Assembly: GCF_964031115.1 (NCBI RefSeq)
Contig: NZ_OZ035006.1
Span: 1,489,605 to 1,553,604 of the forward strand
Reading direction: 5' to 3'
DNA: 64,000 bases
Source: Spiroplasma endosymbiont of Clivina fossor
GTDB taxonomy: Bacteria; Bacillota_I; Bacilli_A; Mycoplasmatales; Nriv7
The translations under genes were made by a program, and so were the position numbers. The number at the start of each line of letters is the position of its first letter. Within the stretch, counting starts at the first letter, position 1. Positions 40,993-52,239 of this stretch are shown piece after piece. The notes below the pieces were generated by a model. The model did no database searches, was not told where the DNA came from, and was given only the letters and a program-made list of their open reading frames with translations.

Positions 40993-41979
40993 TTATTGTT
41001 CCTTTTCTTTCATTTTTCTTAAAAATTTGCTAAATTTATCCATTTTTAAGTATTCTAAGTCTTCTAAATCAATTGCCGTATCAGTATAGTATTTATCTTC
41101 ATAATCAGGATTTACTTTTGAATTTAAGTAATCTCTTAAAAATGCTAGGTAAAAAGAATTGTAAGTGTTAAGTATTGGTAAAGGAATTTTTAGTTTAAAA
41201 AAATAAATATCAAGTTCAGGAATATCACGGTATTTAATACGGCGACCTTTTTTGCTATTTTTAGCATCAATTAAGGTGTTTCGTCAGCGTTCATATTCTT
41301 CAATGCTCGTAAAGGTGCCATAGACGACTTTCAAGTAGGGGCGAAAAATATTAACGGGTTTTTTGCGAATTCCCACAATTACATTATTGGCAATATCACG
41401 AACTTTAACTCAAATATGTTTATCTCTTTGACCGCTAGCGAGAACAATATGACCAAAATGTCGTGCTAGAGCGAAATACTCTTGGATACCGGTTTCTTCG
41501 TTTTTGGTATTATTTTTTTCTCAATCAGTTCCTTCTAAGAATAAATTGGTTTCATCTCACAAAAGTAAGGTTTTATCTGGTAATACCGGATAATCAAAGT
41601 CTAATAATCCCATATGTCCTAAACTTAATTTTTGGGTTTCTAGTAATGGAAAGGTTGAGGCGATGTGATATTTCTTCTTTTTTAGTAATTTTGATGCGTA
41701 TACTAGAAAAGCAGTTTTGCCAGTCCCTAATGAACCAATCACAATATTTAATGGTGAGTTTTTTAAGAAATTAATAACTTTGTTAATTTGTGTTAAATTA
41801 CCGATTTTAAAAAGGAAAATTAAAATGCAACCTGCTAAAAATAAATAGCTCACAATGTTTTTAAAATAACCGTTGTAAATATATCAAATTGCTCCTCAAT
41901 GTCATAAAATTAAAAATGAGGTGCGATTCAATTCAATAAAATGGTTATTTTTTTCTATTATTCATTTGCAAAATTTCAT
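40993..41979 (-). CDS. Zot-like (pI-type) phage assembly ATPase
   Basis: 328 residues. Two membrane segments lie near the N-terminus (about residues 18-36 and 43-58). Then Walker A GSLGTGKTA at about 82-90, a Walker B-like LLLWDETNLF, and an ALARHFGHIVLASGQ segment typical of Zot/pI ATPases of filamentous phages. In that family the protein powers virion extrusion across the membrane. The charged C-terminus ends KMKEKEQ. It is the best-supported phage assignment here. Confidence 0.85.
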
Positions 41980-42003
41980 CTTGCACCTCACTTTATTTTT
42001 TTG

Positions 42004-42249
42004 TTAGCGTACGGCTCCAAGTAATTTTTCAAACATTTTAAAGCAAATAAAGAATATTGCCAAAATAAATGGGAAAATGAAGATTCAGTAGTCAGCAAAG
42101 AAATTACCGACTTGTGGCATATTAACAGCAATAATTTCTCACATTTTAGTAAACGCTGTTATAATTGCGTTTCACAATTTAGTCATCGCGTCACTAGCTG
42201 TTATTTTTTCTACTGTTGCAGGTGCATCGGCCAAGAAAGTTCCAAACAT
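42004..42249 (-). CDS. Probable major coat protein of the plectrovirus
   Basis: 81 residues: an amphipathic N-terminal part (MFGTFLADAPATVEKITASD), a Trp-containing middle, a membrane helix (YWIFIFPFILAIFFICF) and a short basic end (KLLGAVR). The ribosome site is exceptionally strong (AAAGGGGGTGAT, 6 nt before ATG), as expected for the most abundant virion protein. It resembles the SpV1 coat protein B as I know it; an alignment would settle it. Confidence 0.75.
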
Positions 42250-42268
42250 ATAATCACCCCCTTTCTTT

Positions 42269-42403
42269 TTAAAACATTCATCATTTATATTCAAAGTTTT
42301 TCTTAAATTTGTTAAAACCACGATTAACCTTAACACGATTGTATTTTTTCCTAATTAATTTTGAATTTCTTTGGGAATGCATCACAATGTAACTCTGCGA
42401 CAT
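42269..42403 (-). CDS. Small basic plectrovirus protein, 44 aa
   Basis: 44 residues, strongly basic (SKLIRKKYNRVKVNRGFNKF), between the 76 aa gene and the coat gene. It may bind DNA or serve as a packaging/coat accessory protein; there is no family evidence. Confidence 0.5.
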
Positions 42404-42414
42404 TACTTTTGTCT

Positions 42415-42645
42415 CTATCTAAATACTGATATGGTTTTTCAAAGTAACATTAGAATAAATCACACCATAATCGCTGTTAGGAGTCAAAAAGCAATGTTTG
42501 CTATTAAAAGTCAAAGTGGTGCTTCGGTTAATTTAATTTCTTTACCACCAGTAATGTGGGCCGGAATAGTTGTAATTTGAATAAATAAATCTCAGAAAGT
42601 TTGTTTAATTTGTTCTCAATTAAATTCTTTTAAGTTTATTGTCAT
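42415..42645 (-). CDS. Plectrovirus membrane protein, 76 aa
   Basis: 76 residues (MTINLKEFNWEQIKQTFWDL...) with one strong C-terminal membrane helix (IANIAFWLLTAIMVWFILML). Five of its Trp codons are TGA. It is adjacent to other small virion-type genes; exact role unknown. Confidence 0.65.
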
Positions 42646-42648
42646 TTT

Positions 42649-42792
42649 TTATCTCCCAAAAATCATTTTTATTGGTAAATACATAATTGAAATTAATGCG
42701 AAAAGAAAAGTAATAATAATAATTAATCCGGCAATAAACGCAACCTGTGCAGGCATTTTTTCTATCGGAATAAACAGTTTTAAGAATTCCAT
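42649..42792 (-). CDS. Plectrovirus membrane peptide, 47 aa
   Basis: 47 residues (MEFLKLFIPIEKMPAQVAFI...) with one hydrophobic helix. The same gene was the target of the IS256 insertion in the other phage fragment (its start is at 18470-18491). Function unknown. Confidence 0.6.
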   Translation of the reverse strand: MEFLKLFIPIEKMPAQVAFIAGLIIIITFLFALISIMYLPIKMIFGR

Positions 42793-42809
42793 AATAATTT
42801 CTCAAAACA

Positions 42810-43031
42810 TTATTTTTTATTCTCATTATTTTCTTTTGAATTAGGAGCTTTAACTCATTCTTCAAAGCGGGCAATAAACACTTTTTCATCTTTTGTAAAA
42901 TTACCAGTATTATTTTTAATGGCATTTTTATATTTAATTCTAATTTTTATTTTGGCATAAATTTTATAAGCAAAATATGCCCATAGCATTATGCAAATGA
43001 TAATAAATATTATTCCAATCGCAATATTCAT
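42810..43031 (-). CDS. Plectrovirus small membrane protein, 73 aa (copy 1)
   Basis: One N-terminal helix and a mixed-charge tail (TKDEKVFIARFEEWVKAPNS). Nearly identical copy at 19838-20059. Confidence 0.75.
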
Positions 43032-43033
43032 TT

Positions 43034-43360
43034 TTAAACTCCTTTAAAATAGTTATAATTTATATCTTTTTTGTTGTTTTCTTTTTCGGCAATGAAAAAA
43101 CCTAATAATTCTTGTCCCTTAATTAATTTGGTTTCTTTTTCTTTTTGATTAATCGAAATTACTTGATATTTACTATCTTTTATTATTCCAATGCAAATTG
43201 AATTTTCGTATTTTCCTTTATAAACAAATCGCTTTGAAAACCAAATACCGATTTGTTCATTAAATCACGGAATTTTTGGTGCTTTAATAAGCATTGCGTT
43301 TTGAGTTTCTTTTAAAAGATATTTTTTAGTATTTAAGAAAATGTTTTCAATGTTTTTCAT
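43034..43360 (-). CDS. Plectrovirus early protein, 108 aa (copy 1)
   Basis: First gene after the control region; 108 residues (KNIENIFLNTKKYLL ... YNYFKGV). Nearly identical to 20062-20388. The position and small beta-rich build would suit a single-stranded-DNA-binding protein, but this is inference. Confidence 0.7.
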
Positions 43361-43869
43361 AATAAATTACCTTTCTTATGAATAAACTAAGTTTTATATT
43401 AACTAAGTTAGTTAACTTAGTTTTTTAAACACTTATATATCGCAGATTTAAGTGTTTAACAAGCTTTGTTAATAAATTTTGTTTTTTTAATTAGATAAAG
43501 ATTTTAATAATTTTAAACTTAGTATATCCCTATATAGAAATTTCTACACTTTAATGTCCGCATCCTACCCTTGGAACTAATTTAATAGCGTGTATATTTT
43601 TAGGAAATCCACCCATTCATTTTTTTATTGCAAAACGAAACAAATTGCTATAGCTAATAGGATGTTATCTATTAACTGGTAAACTTCTTTTGGTTATGGC
43701 GACCACCCACAATTTATTGTGCTTTAATACATACCAACATTATTAACTCACTTGTATTTAATTTTTAAAGAACAAATTTTTAACATCTTATAAAATAAAA
43801 AGACAATCATTGCTGACTGTCTTAATACTTATTCAAATCTTTTCCTACCTAACAAAACTTTATGCGTCC
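43361..43869 (-). promoter_or_regulatory. Plectrovirus non-coding control region (copy 1)
   Basis: Same hairpins as the region at 20389-20897, including AAACACTTA/TAAGTGTTT and the AGACAATCA/TGACTGTCT terminator-like stem. The copies differ by scattered single bases. It ends with the phage terminus. Confidence 0.6.
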
Positions 43870-44053
43870 TATAGTTAGTGAAAATTTAATAAAATTAATA
43901 ATTTTTATTGTGCAAAAATTCAATAATATGATAAAATGAAAACGAATAAAAATGACAATAACAAGAAAGGTAGGGTTAGTTTAGTAATTAAATAATATAA
44001 TTAGCTGATTGTTTTACTTCTTCAAAGCAATACCTAAGAAAACTAAACGCGAC
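43870..44053 (+). mobile_element. ISLre2-type element, 3-prime end remnant
   Basis: Starts directly at the phage terminus and ends CTAAACGCGACC. It contains the 3-prime flank (GACAATAACAAGAAAGG...) without transposase codons. Confidence 0.75.
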
Positions 44054-44091
44054 CCCCAAAAAATATTTTCTGTGTGTCTTTGTCTAGTTTT

Positions 44092-44100
44092 TGCTATAAT
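44092..44100 (+). promoter_or_regulatory. Extended -10 promoter of eno
   Basis: TGCTATAAT, an extended -10, lies about 39 nt before the eno ATG. No good -35 is visible at 17 nt. The mobile remnant stops about 40 bp upstream. Confidence 0.6.
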
Positions 44101-44138
44101 ATATAGTATATATCTCATTTAGAGGAGGATAGTAATAG

Positions 44139-45449
<1,311 letters not shown>

Positions 45450-45458
45450 AACCTTTAA

Positions 45459-45492
45459 ATATCTTCCAGTTAATTGGGAGATATTTTTTATT
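45459..45492 (+). terminator. Terminator after eno
   Basis: An imperfect stem (AAATATCT...AGATATTT) with an eight-base loop, followed by a T run, 10 nt after the eno stop. Confidence 0.8.
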
Positions 45493-45823
45493 TAAGAATA
45501 TTATTTCTTTAATTAGAAACAATTTTCACTCTATTCTTGCTATTGTAGTAGTAAAGAAGGCTTAACGACAAAATTAAAATTTTATATAGAAATAATAAAA
45601 GTAGGACTAGGCATAGTGCGAGCAGTTTACTTTTTCAGAAGTAATTTGATAAATCTAATGCTAAAACTTATCAAATTTATAAAAAACATATTAAGACAAT
45701 TATTAATTAAATATACCTTTTTTAAAAAATAACGAATTAATAGTACAGTACCCAACTAATTAATTATTAAGGAAACAAATACGGCTTTAATGAATTAGTA
45801 TATTGTGGGGAACATATTTTTGC
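45493..45823. other. Intergenic region with no supported gene
   Basis: About 330 bp. A 14 bp scrap of an IS1595a end (CGACAAAATTAAAA) is at about 45566-45579. I see no ORF with a ribosome site and no clear RNA structure. Confidence 0.5.
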
Positions 45824-45829
45824 TATAAT
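45821..45829 (+). promoter_or_regulatory. Promoter remnant of pfkA, separated from the gene by IS5b
   Basis: TGCTATAAT, an extended -10 of the same form as that of eno. IS5b begins 7 nt downstream and pushes the pfkA start 906+ bp away. Confidence 0.6.
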
Positions 45830-45835
45830 TATAAT

Positions 45836-46741
45836 AGACTTGGTACATAACCTTTAATTTTATCTACTATTTTGATAATATTATTTCCTAGGTGAAATAC
45901 AAATGTTAGATAAATACAAAGACGAAAACGAATTTTATAGTTTAATAGGCATAAAATATAAAACTTTCATGAAAATGGTAGAAATTTTAAAAGAAGGTGA
46001 AGCTAAACAAAAACAAATTGGTGGTAGACCAAATAAATTATCAATAGAGCAAAGATTACTTATGACTTTAGAATACTGAAAAGAATATAGTACATATCGT
46101 ATTATTGCAAAAAAATATAATATTAGTCATGTTAGTTGTATTCGTAATATCTTTTGAGTTGAAAATACTCTAATAAAAAATAGTCACTTTCATATACCTG
46201 GCAAAAAGATATTATTAGAAAATAAAGGTACTACTAATAATTTATTAGCAATTGATGCTACAGAAATTCCAATTGAAAGAATTAAAAAAAACTAAAATTA
46301 TTATTTTCTGGTAAGAAAAGGCAACATTCATTAAAATCGCAAATAATTATTGATTTATTTAACAATAAAATTATTTCAGTAGATTTTTGTTATGGCAGTA
46401 CTCATGATTATAAGTTATTTTTAAAATCAAATACACTTATAAATCCAAAATTAGAATTAATTGCCGATTCAGGATATCAAGGTTTGCAAAATGTTCATAA
46501 AAATACATTATTGCCAATTAAAAAGAGTAAAAATAATCCTTTAAATCCAGATAAAAAGGAATATAATAGCTTTTTAAGTAAAGTTAGAATTGTCATTGAA
46601 CATGTTTTTGCTAGATTAAAAAGATTTAAAATACTAGTTTATCGTTATCGCAATAAGATTAGAAGATTTGGATTACGATTTAACTTAATTTCAGGAATAT
46701 ATAATTTTGAATTAAGCTAGTTATAGTTATGTACCAAGTCT
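45836..46741 (+). mobile_element. IS5b, complete 906 bp copy between promoter and pfkA
   Basis: Perfect ends AGACTTGGTACATAAC and complement, with duplication AAT (45833-45835 and 46742-46744). It is oriented the same way as pfkA. Confidence 0.92.
45903..46720 (+). CDS. IS5-family transposase (IS5b), made by -1 frameshift
   Basis: ORF A (45903-46295, 130 aa) opens MLDKYKDENEFYSL and ends ATEIPIERIKKN just before TAA. ORF B, in the -1 frame, contains SGKKRQHSLKSQ, ADSGYQGLQN and KVRIVIEHVFARLK. A slip at A_AAA_AAC (46286-46292), the classical heptamer, immediately before the stop gives a 272-residue DDE transposase. Catalytic residues: Asp in AIDATEIP, Asp in ADSGYQG, Glu in VIEHVFA. It is a distant relative of IS5a. 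Confidence 0.87.
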
Positions 46742-46773
46742 AATACTAAATATTTAGAAAGGATAAATTAAAA

Positions 46774-47703
46774 ATGGCAAAATTGATGAAAAAAGTTGCG
46801 ATATTAACTTCTGGTGGCGATGCTCCAGGAATGAACAATACGGTGGCGCAAATAATTAAAAAAGCAATAGCAAATAATATCCTGCCTTACATTGTTAGGG
46901 ATGGTTATGAAGGTTTAACACAAGGTTGAATTGAAGAAACTAATGAAGACTTTGCAAGAAAAATTGTTAATCGTGGGGGAACAGCGATTGGTACTTCGCG
47001 TTATCCTGAATTTGCAAAGGAAGAAGTAAGACAACGAGCGATTAATAATTTAAAACAATTAGAAATTAATAATTTAATTGTTATTGGTGGTGATGGTAGT
47101 TATCAAGGTGCTAATAAATTAGTAGCAATGGGATTAAATTGTATTGGTTTGCCAGGAACAATAGATAATGATGTTGTATCAAGTGATTTTACTATTGGTT
47201 TTGATACGGCATTAAATACCGTTATTGAAGCAATTGACCGTGTTCGCGATACTAATGAATCTCATAATCGTTGTGGAATTATTGAAGTTATGGGTCGTTA
47301 TTGTGGAGATATTGCGATGCTGGCGGGAATTGGTAGTGGTGTGGAAATTATTAGTACATCAGAAAATAAATTGACAGAAGAAGAAATTATTCAGCAAACT
47401 AAAAAATGTTATGAAAAAAAATATCGTTCGGTAATTATTCTTGTAACGGAAAAACTGTATGATGTTCATCAATTGGCGAAAGAAGTTGAAAAAGGTAGTG
47501 GTTATGTTACGCGAGCAACAGTCTTAGGACATATTCAAAGAGGCGGTATGCCAACAGCAATGGATCGCTATTTAGCAACAATTTTAGGAACTAAAGCTAT
47601 TAAACAATTAATTGCTGGCAATACAGGGATTTGTATTGGATTAAGTGGAAATGGTTTACAAAGTTATTCTTTTACTAAAGCATTAGCAATGAAACGAAAA
47701 TAG
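46774..47703 (+). CDS. pfkA: 6-phosphofructokinase
   Basis: 309 residues, close to the usual 320. ATP-binding AILTSGGDAPGMN, VIGGDGSYQGA, the catalytic PGTIDNDV, the substrate-binding VMGRYCGDIA, and the HIQRGGMPTAMDR signature near the C-terminus. It phosphorylates fructose-6-phosphate, the committed step of glycolysis. AGAAAGGAT precedes the ATG. The native promoter is cut off by IS5b, so present expression would need read-through from the IS or from upstream. Confidence 0.95.
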
Positions 47704-47750
47704 GTTGGTCGTATTCATCATTAGTCATAAAATATACAAGGAGTAAATTA

Positions 47751-48612
47751 ATGGAAAATAATAATTATGCAATTTCTATTAGTGGATTAACCAAAAGGTT
47801 TAAAAAACAAGTTGCTGTTAATAACATTACTATTAAAGTAAAAAGTGGTAAAATTCATGGTTTTATTGGACCTAATGGTGTAGTGGAAAAACAACAACAA
47901 TTAAATGTTTAATCGGTTCAATTATTCCTAATAGTGGTGAAATACAAATTGATGGTAAAGATGCTAGGCTGTCTGTAGCTAAAGAAGTTTTAGGATATAT
48001 TCCTGAAAATGCTCGTTTTCCAATGCACTTATCAACATATAAATATTTAACTTGAATGAGTTTTTTACGAGGAAACGATTGAAAAAAAGTAAAAAGGAAG
48101 CTAAGGCATCATTAGAACAATTAAGTTTATGAAAGTTTCAACGAAAAAATCCTAATAGTTTTTCTTCCGGAATGAAAAAAAGGTATTATTAGCACAAGCT
48201 CTTATTTCTAATCCTAAAATATTAATTTTAGATGAACCAGCAGCTAATTTAAATCCGACAGCGAGAATGGAATTATTTGATGAATTAATTAAACTTCGTG
48301 ATATGGGAAAAAGCATTTTGATTTCATCACATATTTTATTAGAGTTACAAAATATTATTGATGAAGTTACAATTTTAAATCATGGTAATGTTATTTACAG
48401 TGATATCATTCAAACTAAAAAACAAAATTTATATATGTTTGATCCTTTAAAACCAGAATTGTTTATTAAAGTATTAAAAAAAGCTGGTTATGATGTTCAA
48501 ATAATGAATGAAAAAATTGTGGTGCAAATTAAAAATGATCAAGAATCAGAAATTATGTCTAGTCATAAAAATAGTAATAAAAAGGAAGGTAAGAAGGTAA
48601 TGCCGATTAAAA
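47751..48612 (+). pseudogene. ABC transporter ATPase with multiple frameshifts, truncated by IS256
   Basis: ATG after AAGGAG, opening ISISGLTKRFKKQVAVNN. The Walker A region is frame-broken (GPNGV then SGKTTTIKCLIG), the frame is lost again at A runs near 48090 and 48180, then ILILDEPAANLNPTARM (Walker B) and a C-terminal part follow to an IS256 fragment at 48613. Signature-like SFSSGMKK is present. It was an ABC-2-type ATPase; the three indels are all in or near short homopolymers. Confidence 0.85.
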
Positions 48613-48896
48613 GGGACTGTACAATTAACTGTGTCTCTAAGTAATTAACTTAAATTCACTCTGTCTTCAAATTTTATCATTAAATGTGAAATTGCACTAC
48701 CCCAATTTTGAATTGGCATCGTTCATTTCTTAACCATATTTTGAAATGCTAAATAAAATATTTTAAAAACTGATGCGTCATTAGGAAAAATCTTTTTATT
48801 CTTAATGACTTTTCTTAATTGACTATTAACAGATTCAATCGCATTAGTTGTGTAAATAATTCTTCTAAATTCCTGAGGATATTCAAGAAAAATTAT
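48613..48896 (-). mobile_element. IS256-like 3-prime fragment
   Basis: Right end GGGACTGTACAATTAACTGT and the last 80 or so transposase codons. Interrupted by IS1595b at 48897. Confidence 0.85.
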
Positions 48897-49092
48897 AGAT
48901 AAGTATTGATAAAATAAAAAAGTCATCAACCTGACTTTTAAAAATTAATTTTATTAAATTTTAGAATTAATGGTTATAAATTAAAATACAACAAGCTTGA
49001 TTGTTGATAAGGATTTAAACCATAATGTTGATATTTTCATTTTCATAAGTTGAGATAATCTTGAATGTTAGTAAACCCAATGCCATGATAAT

Positions 49093-50160
49093 AGACTTCT
49101 TGCAAAATTAATATGATAATTATAATTTTTAAATTTAAAATAAATATAAAAGTGTTATTAAAATAATTTTTAGATTATTTTTACAAATATTTTGTCATTA
49201 AAACATAATAAAAATTATTATTTACAATAAAAAAAGACTGAAATTTTAAATTATCAAATATATTTAAACTAATAGTTGTAAATTATAAATTGAAGCTATT
49301 AAATTAAATCTTAAAGCAAATCTTTTTCTACGATTTCGATATTTTTCACTAATAATTTTAAATTTTTTAAGTATAGCAAAAACATTTTCAATAACAATTC
49401 TCATTTTTGAAATTCGCTCATTATTTTGCTTTTCTTCTTTATTTAAAGGGTTTTTCTTTGATTTTCTTTTAGGAATTAAAACATTATGATTAATTTTTTG
49501 TATGCCTTGATAACCTAAATCCACTAAAACAGTTGTTTCTGGTAAAAATTTAATTTTTGAATCTTTTAAAATTTTAAAGTCATGGTTTTTACCATAAGAA
49601 AAATCAGAACTAATAATTTTTTTACTATCTTTTTCAATTATAACTTGTGTTTTTATTGTGTGTTTTTTCTTTTTTCCTGAGTAGTGCTGTTTTTGTCTTT
49701 TTTTGGGCGTTGGATTTGGCTTTCAGTTACATCAATTATAACAGTCTTATCTTTGAAATAATCTTTTAATAGTGATTTTTGACCAGTAAGTTGTTGAAAA
49801 TTAGGGTGTTTTATTAAAGTGTCTTCAATTCATTTGATATTTCTATAACAACTACTTTCACTAATATCATAACTTTTTGCAATATGAAAATAAGTTCTAT
49901 ATTCTCTTCAATATTCTAAAGTCATTAAAATACGATTTTCTAATGATAATTTATTGGTTCTTCCGCGACGAAATCTCTTTTTTAATTCTTCTATTTTTAA
50001 AATTTCTAGCATTTTATTAAAAGTAGTATGTTTAATACCAGTTAATCTTAAAAAATTTTTATCACTTATTTGATTATTTTTTTTAAATTTCATTTAAATT
50101 CCACCTTTTTATTAAAAACAACAATTCAATTATATTTTAAATTAATTTTGCAAGAAGTCT
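49093..50160 (-). mobile_element. IS5a, complete copy inside IS1595b
   Basis: 1068 bp, duplication AAT (49090-49092 and 50161-50163). Confidence 0.9.
49264..50093 (-). CDS. IS5-family transposase (frameshift-fused), IS5a copy
   Basis: ORF A from 50093, ORF B to 49264. Translated segments and A_AAA_AAA_G slip site are the same as in the other complete copies. Confidence 0.83.
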
Positions 50161-50891
50161 AATGAGTGAGAAATTCTTTTATACTGGATTGAACTTTGCT
50201 AACATTTTTTAAATTATAATAACTAGCTTTTTTAGAAGCATTATGTTTAACTTGTTTTAACTTACATTTAGTTTGTATTGCAACTAAATCATACAAGGGG
50301 TGCATATCTGTTTTTAAAAGCGAATTTTCTTTAATAAGTTTGTTAGTTAAATTATCTTCAACCCATTTTCGTTTTAGTCTTTTAGTATTGGTAATTTGTG
50401 CATAAATATTAAGGTTTTCATCAATAGCTACTTGAATACAACATTTTGTATTTTTAGCATTAGGTTCAATATAGAGTTTTCTTGGGTCATCTTTGGATTT
50501 AAAATTTCCTTTATGAATTTCTTTAATAAAAGTTTCATCAATTTCAATGATGCCACTAAGTTTCTTAAAAGATTTTTGAGTTTTTGCTAATTGTTTTGAT
50601 TTCATTAATTTTTGACGATTATATCATGCTGAAAGTGTTGAAGTGTTGATAAAATTAGCAATTATTCTTGAAGATTGTCCTAACATAGCAATTTTAATTA
50701 ATAAATCTCATTGTTCATAAGAAAGTTTACTACGATAAGTAAAATGATTACGAAAAGCGTCAAAACTTGCACGGCAATTTTTACATAAATATTTTTGCTT
50801 ATCATTTTTAAACCCATTTTTTACACATTTAAAGGATTTACAATCAGGACAAATTATATCCTTCTTTTTAAATTTATTATCAATAATTGCT
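50161..50891 (-). pseudogene. IS1595b transposase, central part
   Basis: Zinc-ribbon half CPDCKSFKCVKNG, DDE segment IIEIDETFIKEIHKGNF and CCIQVAIDENLNIYAQ. Related to IS1595a but clearly diverged throughout, so a separate lineage. Both flanking parts of the gene are displaced by insertions. Confidence 0.8.
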
Positions 50892-51115
50892 TTTTAATTT
50901 TGTCGAAAACTCTTGATAAAATAAAAAAAATCATCAACTTGATAATTTTAAAAGGCTTTTATGTAAAATTACTATTTTTACTTTAACTTTTTTATACATT
51001 AAAATATAATACCGCTGTTTGTTGATTTGGAGTTAAACCCTTATGTTGGTATTTTCATTTTCAGAGATTTAAATAATTTTGAATATTAGTAAAACCTAAA
51101 CCATGATAATGAATT
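50892..51115 (-). mobile_element. IS1595a 3-prime fragment
   Basis: Terminal repeat and C-terminal codons (YHGLGFTNIQNYL...) of IS1595a, cut at about 51115 where a chromosomal remnant begins. Confidence 0.8.
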
Positions 51116-51855
51116 AAATCAATTTTTTTATAAATAGTATTCCGAACATTATCAACAACAGAAGCATTGGCATCACTTGATTGCGTTTTACTTTCTTTAA
51201 CGGTAACAACTTGTTCTTGCAAATTATTCATTCGCTTCATAATTATTTCCCGAAATGATAACGGTTTTTCATTTTTCTTTATTAACTCTTCTGAAGTTGT
51301 TTTTGAACTTAAATTATTTTCAGACAATGGAGTTTTTTCTTGCATATCATTAATAACACTATTAGAATTAATAATACTTTGTTTTTTTTTTTCAATTACT
51401 TGATTTGGAGTTTTAAGTTTTGGCATTGGCGATAATTTTTCATTAATAACTTTTTTTTCAAATTTTGCTGTAAAATCCTTTTCTAAATGTGATTGATTTT
51501 CTGATAAATTAAACTTTAATTCTTGCTCTTGTTCTTCTAATTCTTCTCAATTAGAAAATGGCTTTTTTGATGACGATTTTATTGGTTTTACTGATTTTTC
51601 AGAAACAGTTTCTTTCAACATAATCTTCATTTTAACAACAACATCACCGCGTTTAACACTATATCACCCTCAGGGCAAACAAATAATTTTTCAATATCAC
51701 CATCAAATAAAGTACTAACCGGAATCTCTTGACCTTCACAGTTAGTTAATAAGCAAAATATTTTGAAAGGCTTTAACATGACTCCCTTGTTCAACTAAAA
51801 TTTGCTTAATAGTACCATATTTACTTGGTAAATAATTTAACTTAATTTTAATCAT
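51116..51855 (-). pseudogene. Lipoyl/biotinyl-like barrel protein remnant
   Basis: ATG complementary to 51853-51855 after AGAGGTGG. It opens MIKIKLNYLPSKYGTIKQIL and VEQGSHVKAFQNILLI, then, in other frames, DGDIEKLF and VKRGDVVVKM. The two 'VxxGxxVKxxxxLL' half-motifs look like a biotinyl/lipoyl-type barrel without an evident modified lysine. A long Ser/Lys/Glu-rich linker follows (SVKPIKSSSKKPFSNWEELE) and a coiled segment (FREIIMKRMNNLQEQ). At least two frameshifts (near 51755 and 51665) break it, and an IS1595a fragment removes the 3-prime end. Possible relatives are E2-like or RnfC-like domains; not resolved. Confidence 0.5.
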
Positions 51856-51921
51856 TAAAGCCACCTCTTAACTTTTATCTTATTTTAACATTTATTATTA
51901 TTTATGTATATCAAATAATTT

Positions 51922-52043
51922 TTTTAATTTTGTCGAAAACTCTTTTAATTTTGTCGAAAACTCTTGATATTTATTGAATATACTTAATTTTAGGTATATT
52001 TTTAATATGATAGAGGTGGATAATAATTATGGAAAAAATAATT
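51922..52043 (+). mobile_element. IS1595a 5-prime fragment with a duplicated terminal repeat
   Basis: The end TTTTAATTTTGTCGAAAACT occurs twice in tandem (51922-51942 and 51943-51963), followed by the leader, AGAGGTGG and the first five codons. It is then fused at a shared AATAATTGC to the IS1595b coding sequence. Confidence 0.75.
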
Positions 52044-52239
52044 GCTTGTTTTTCCTTTTTTTCAATTTTCTTTGCTCTATTTTTTAATTGCTGATATATT
52101 TTCATAAAAGTTTTATCATCAATATTATTTATTTCTTTTAAAATATCTTTTTCTTGCATATAAAATCACCTTTAAATTAAAAATAACCCATTTGCAGAAA
52201 AAAATAAAGAGGTTATCAATACTTATCTTTAAAATTAGA

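Larger units (their letters stand above)
37243..43869 (-). mobile_element. Plectrovirus (SpV1-type) insertion, 6.6 kb, lacking replication genes
   Basis: All genes lie on the minus strand in close order: control region, 108 aa and 73 aa proteins, 47 aa, 76 aa, 44 aa and 81 aa (coat-like), Zot-like ATPase, 94 aa, 82 aa (coat-like), 165 aa, small membrane protein, 619 aa attachment-type protein, and a lipoprotein. No replication initiator or transposase is present. The right end is ACAAAACTTTATGCGTCC and the left end abuts IS256, so it is a defective prophage or partial copy. Confidence 0.82.
48897..52227 (-). mobile_element. IS1595b (sister of IS1595a), split by IS5a and a chromosomal segment
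   Basis: Inverted ends AGATAAGTATTGATAA. The transposase start is at 52159 on the complement (MQEKDILKEINNIDDKTF). The N-terminal zinc-ribbon/DDE part is at 50161-50891 plus 52044-52159, and the C-terminus (GFTNIQDYLNLWKWKYQHYG) is at 48960-49092. It is split by IS5a (duplication AAT) and by a 1.15 kb segment (50892-52043). Inactive. Confidence 0.8.

Noticed and set aside
37243-43869. A novel defence or toxin island among the small minus-strand genes.
   Set aside because: Zot-like ATPase, small single-helix proteins with strong ribosome sites and a large signal/anchor protein in order fit a plectrovirus structural cluster.
50396-50590. Plus-strand ORF of 64 codons.
   Set aside because: It is the antisense of the IS1595b transposase, without a ribosome site or family features.
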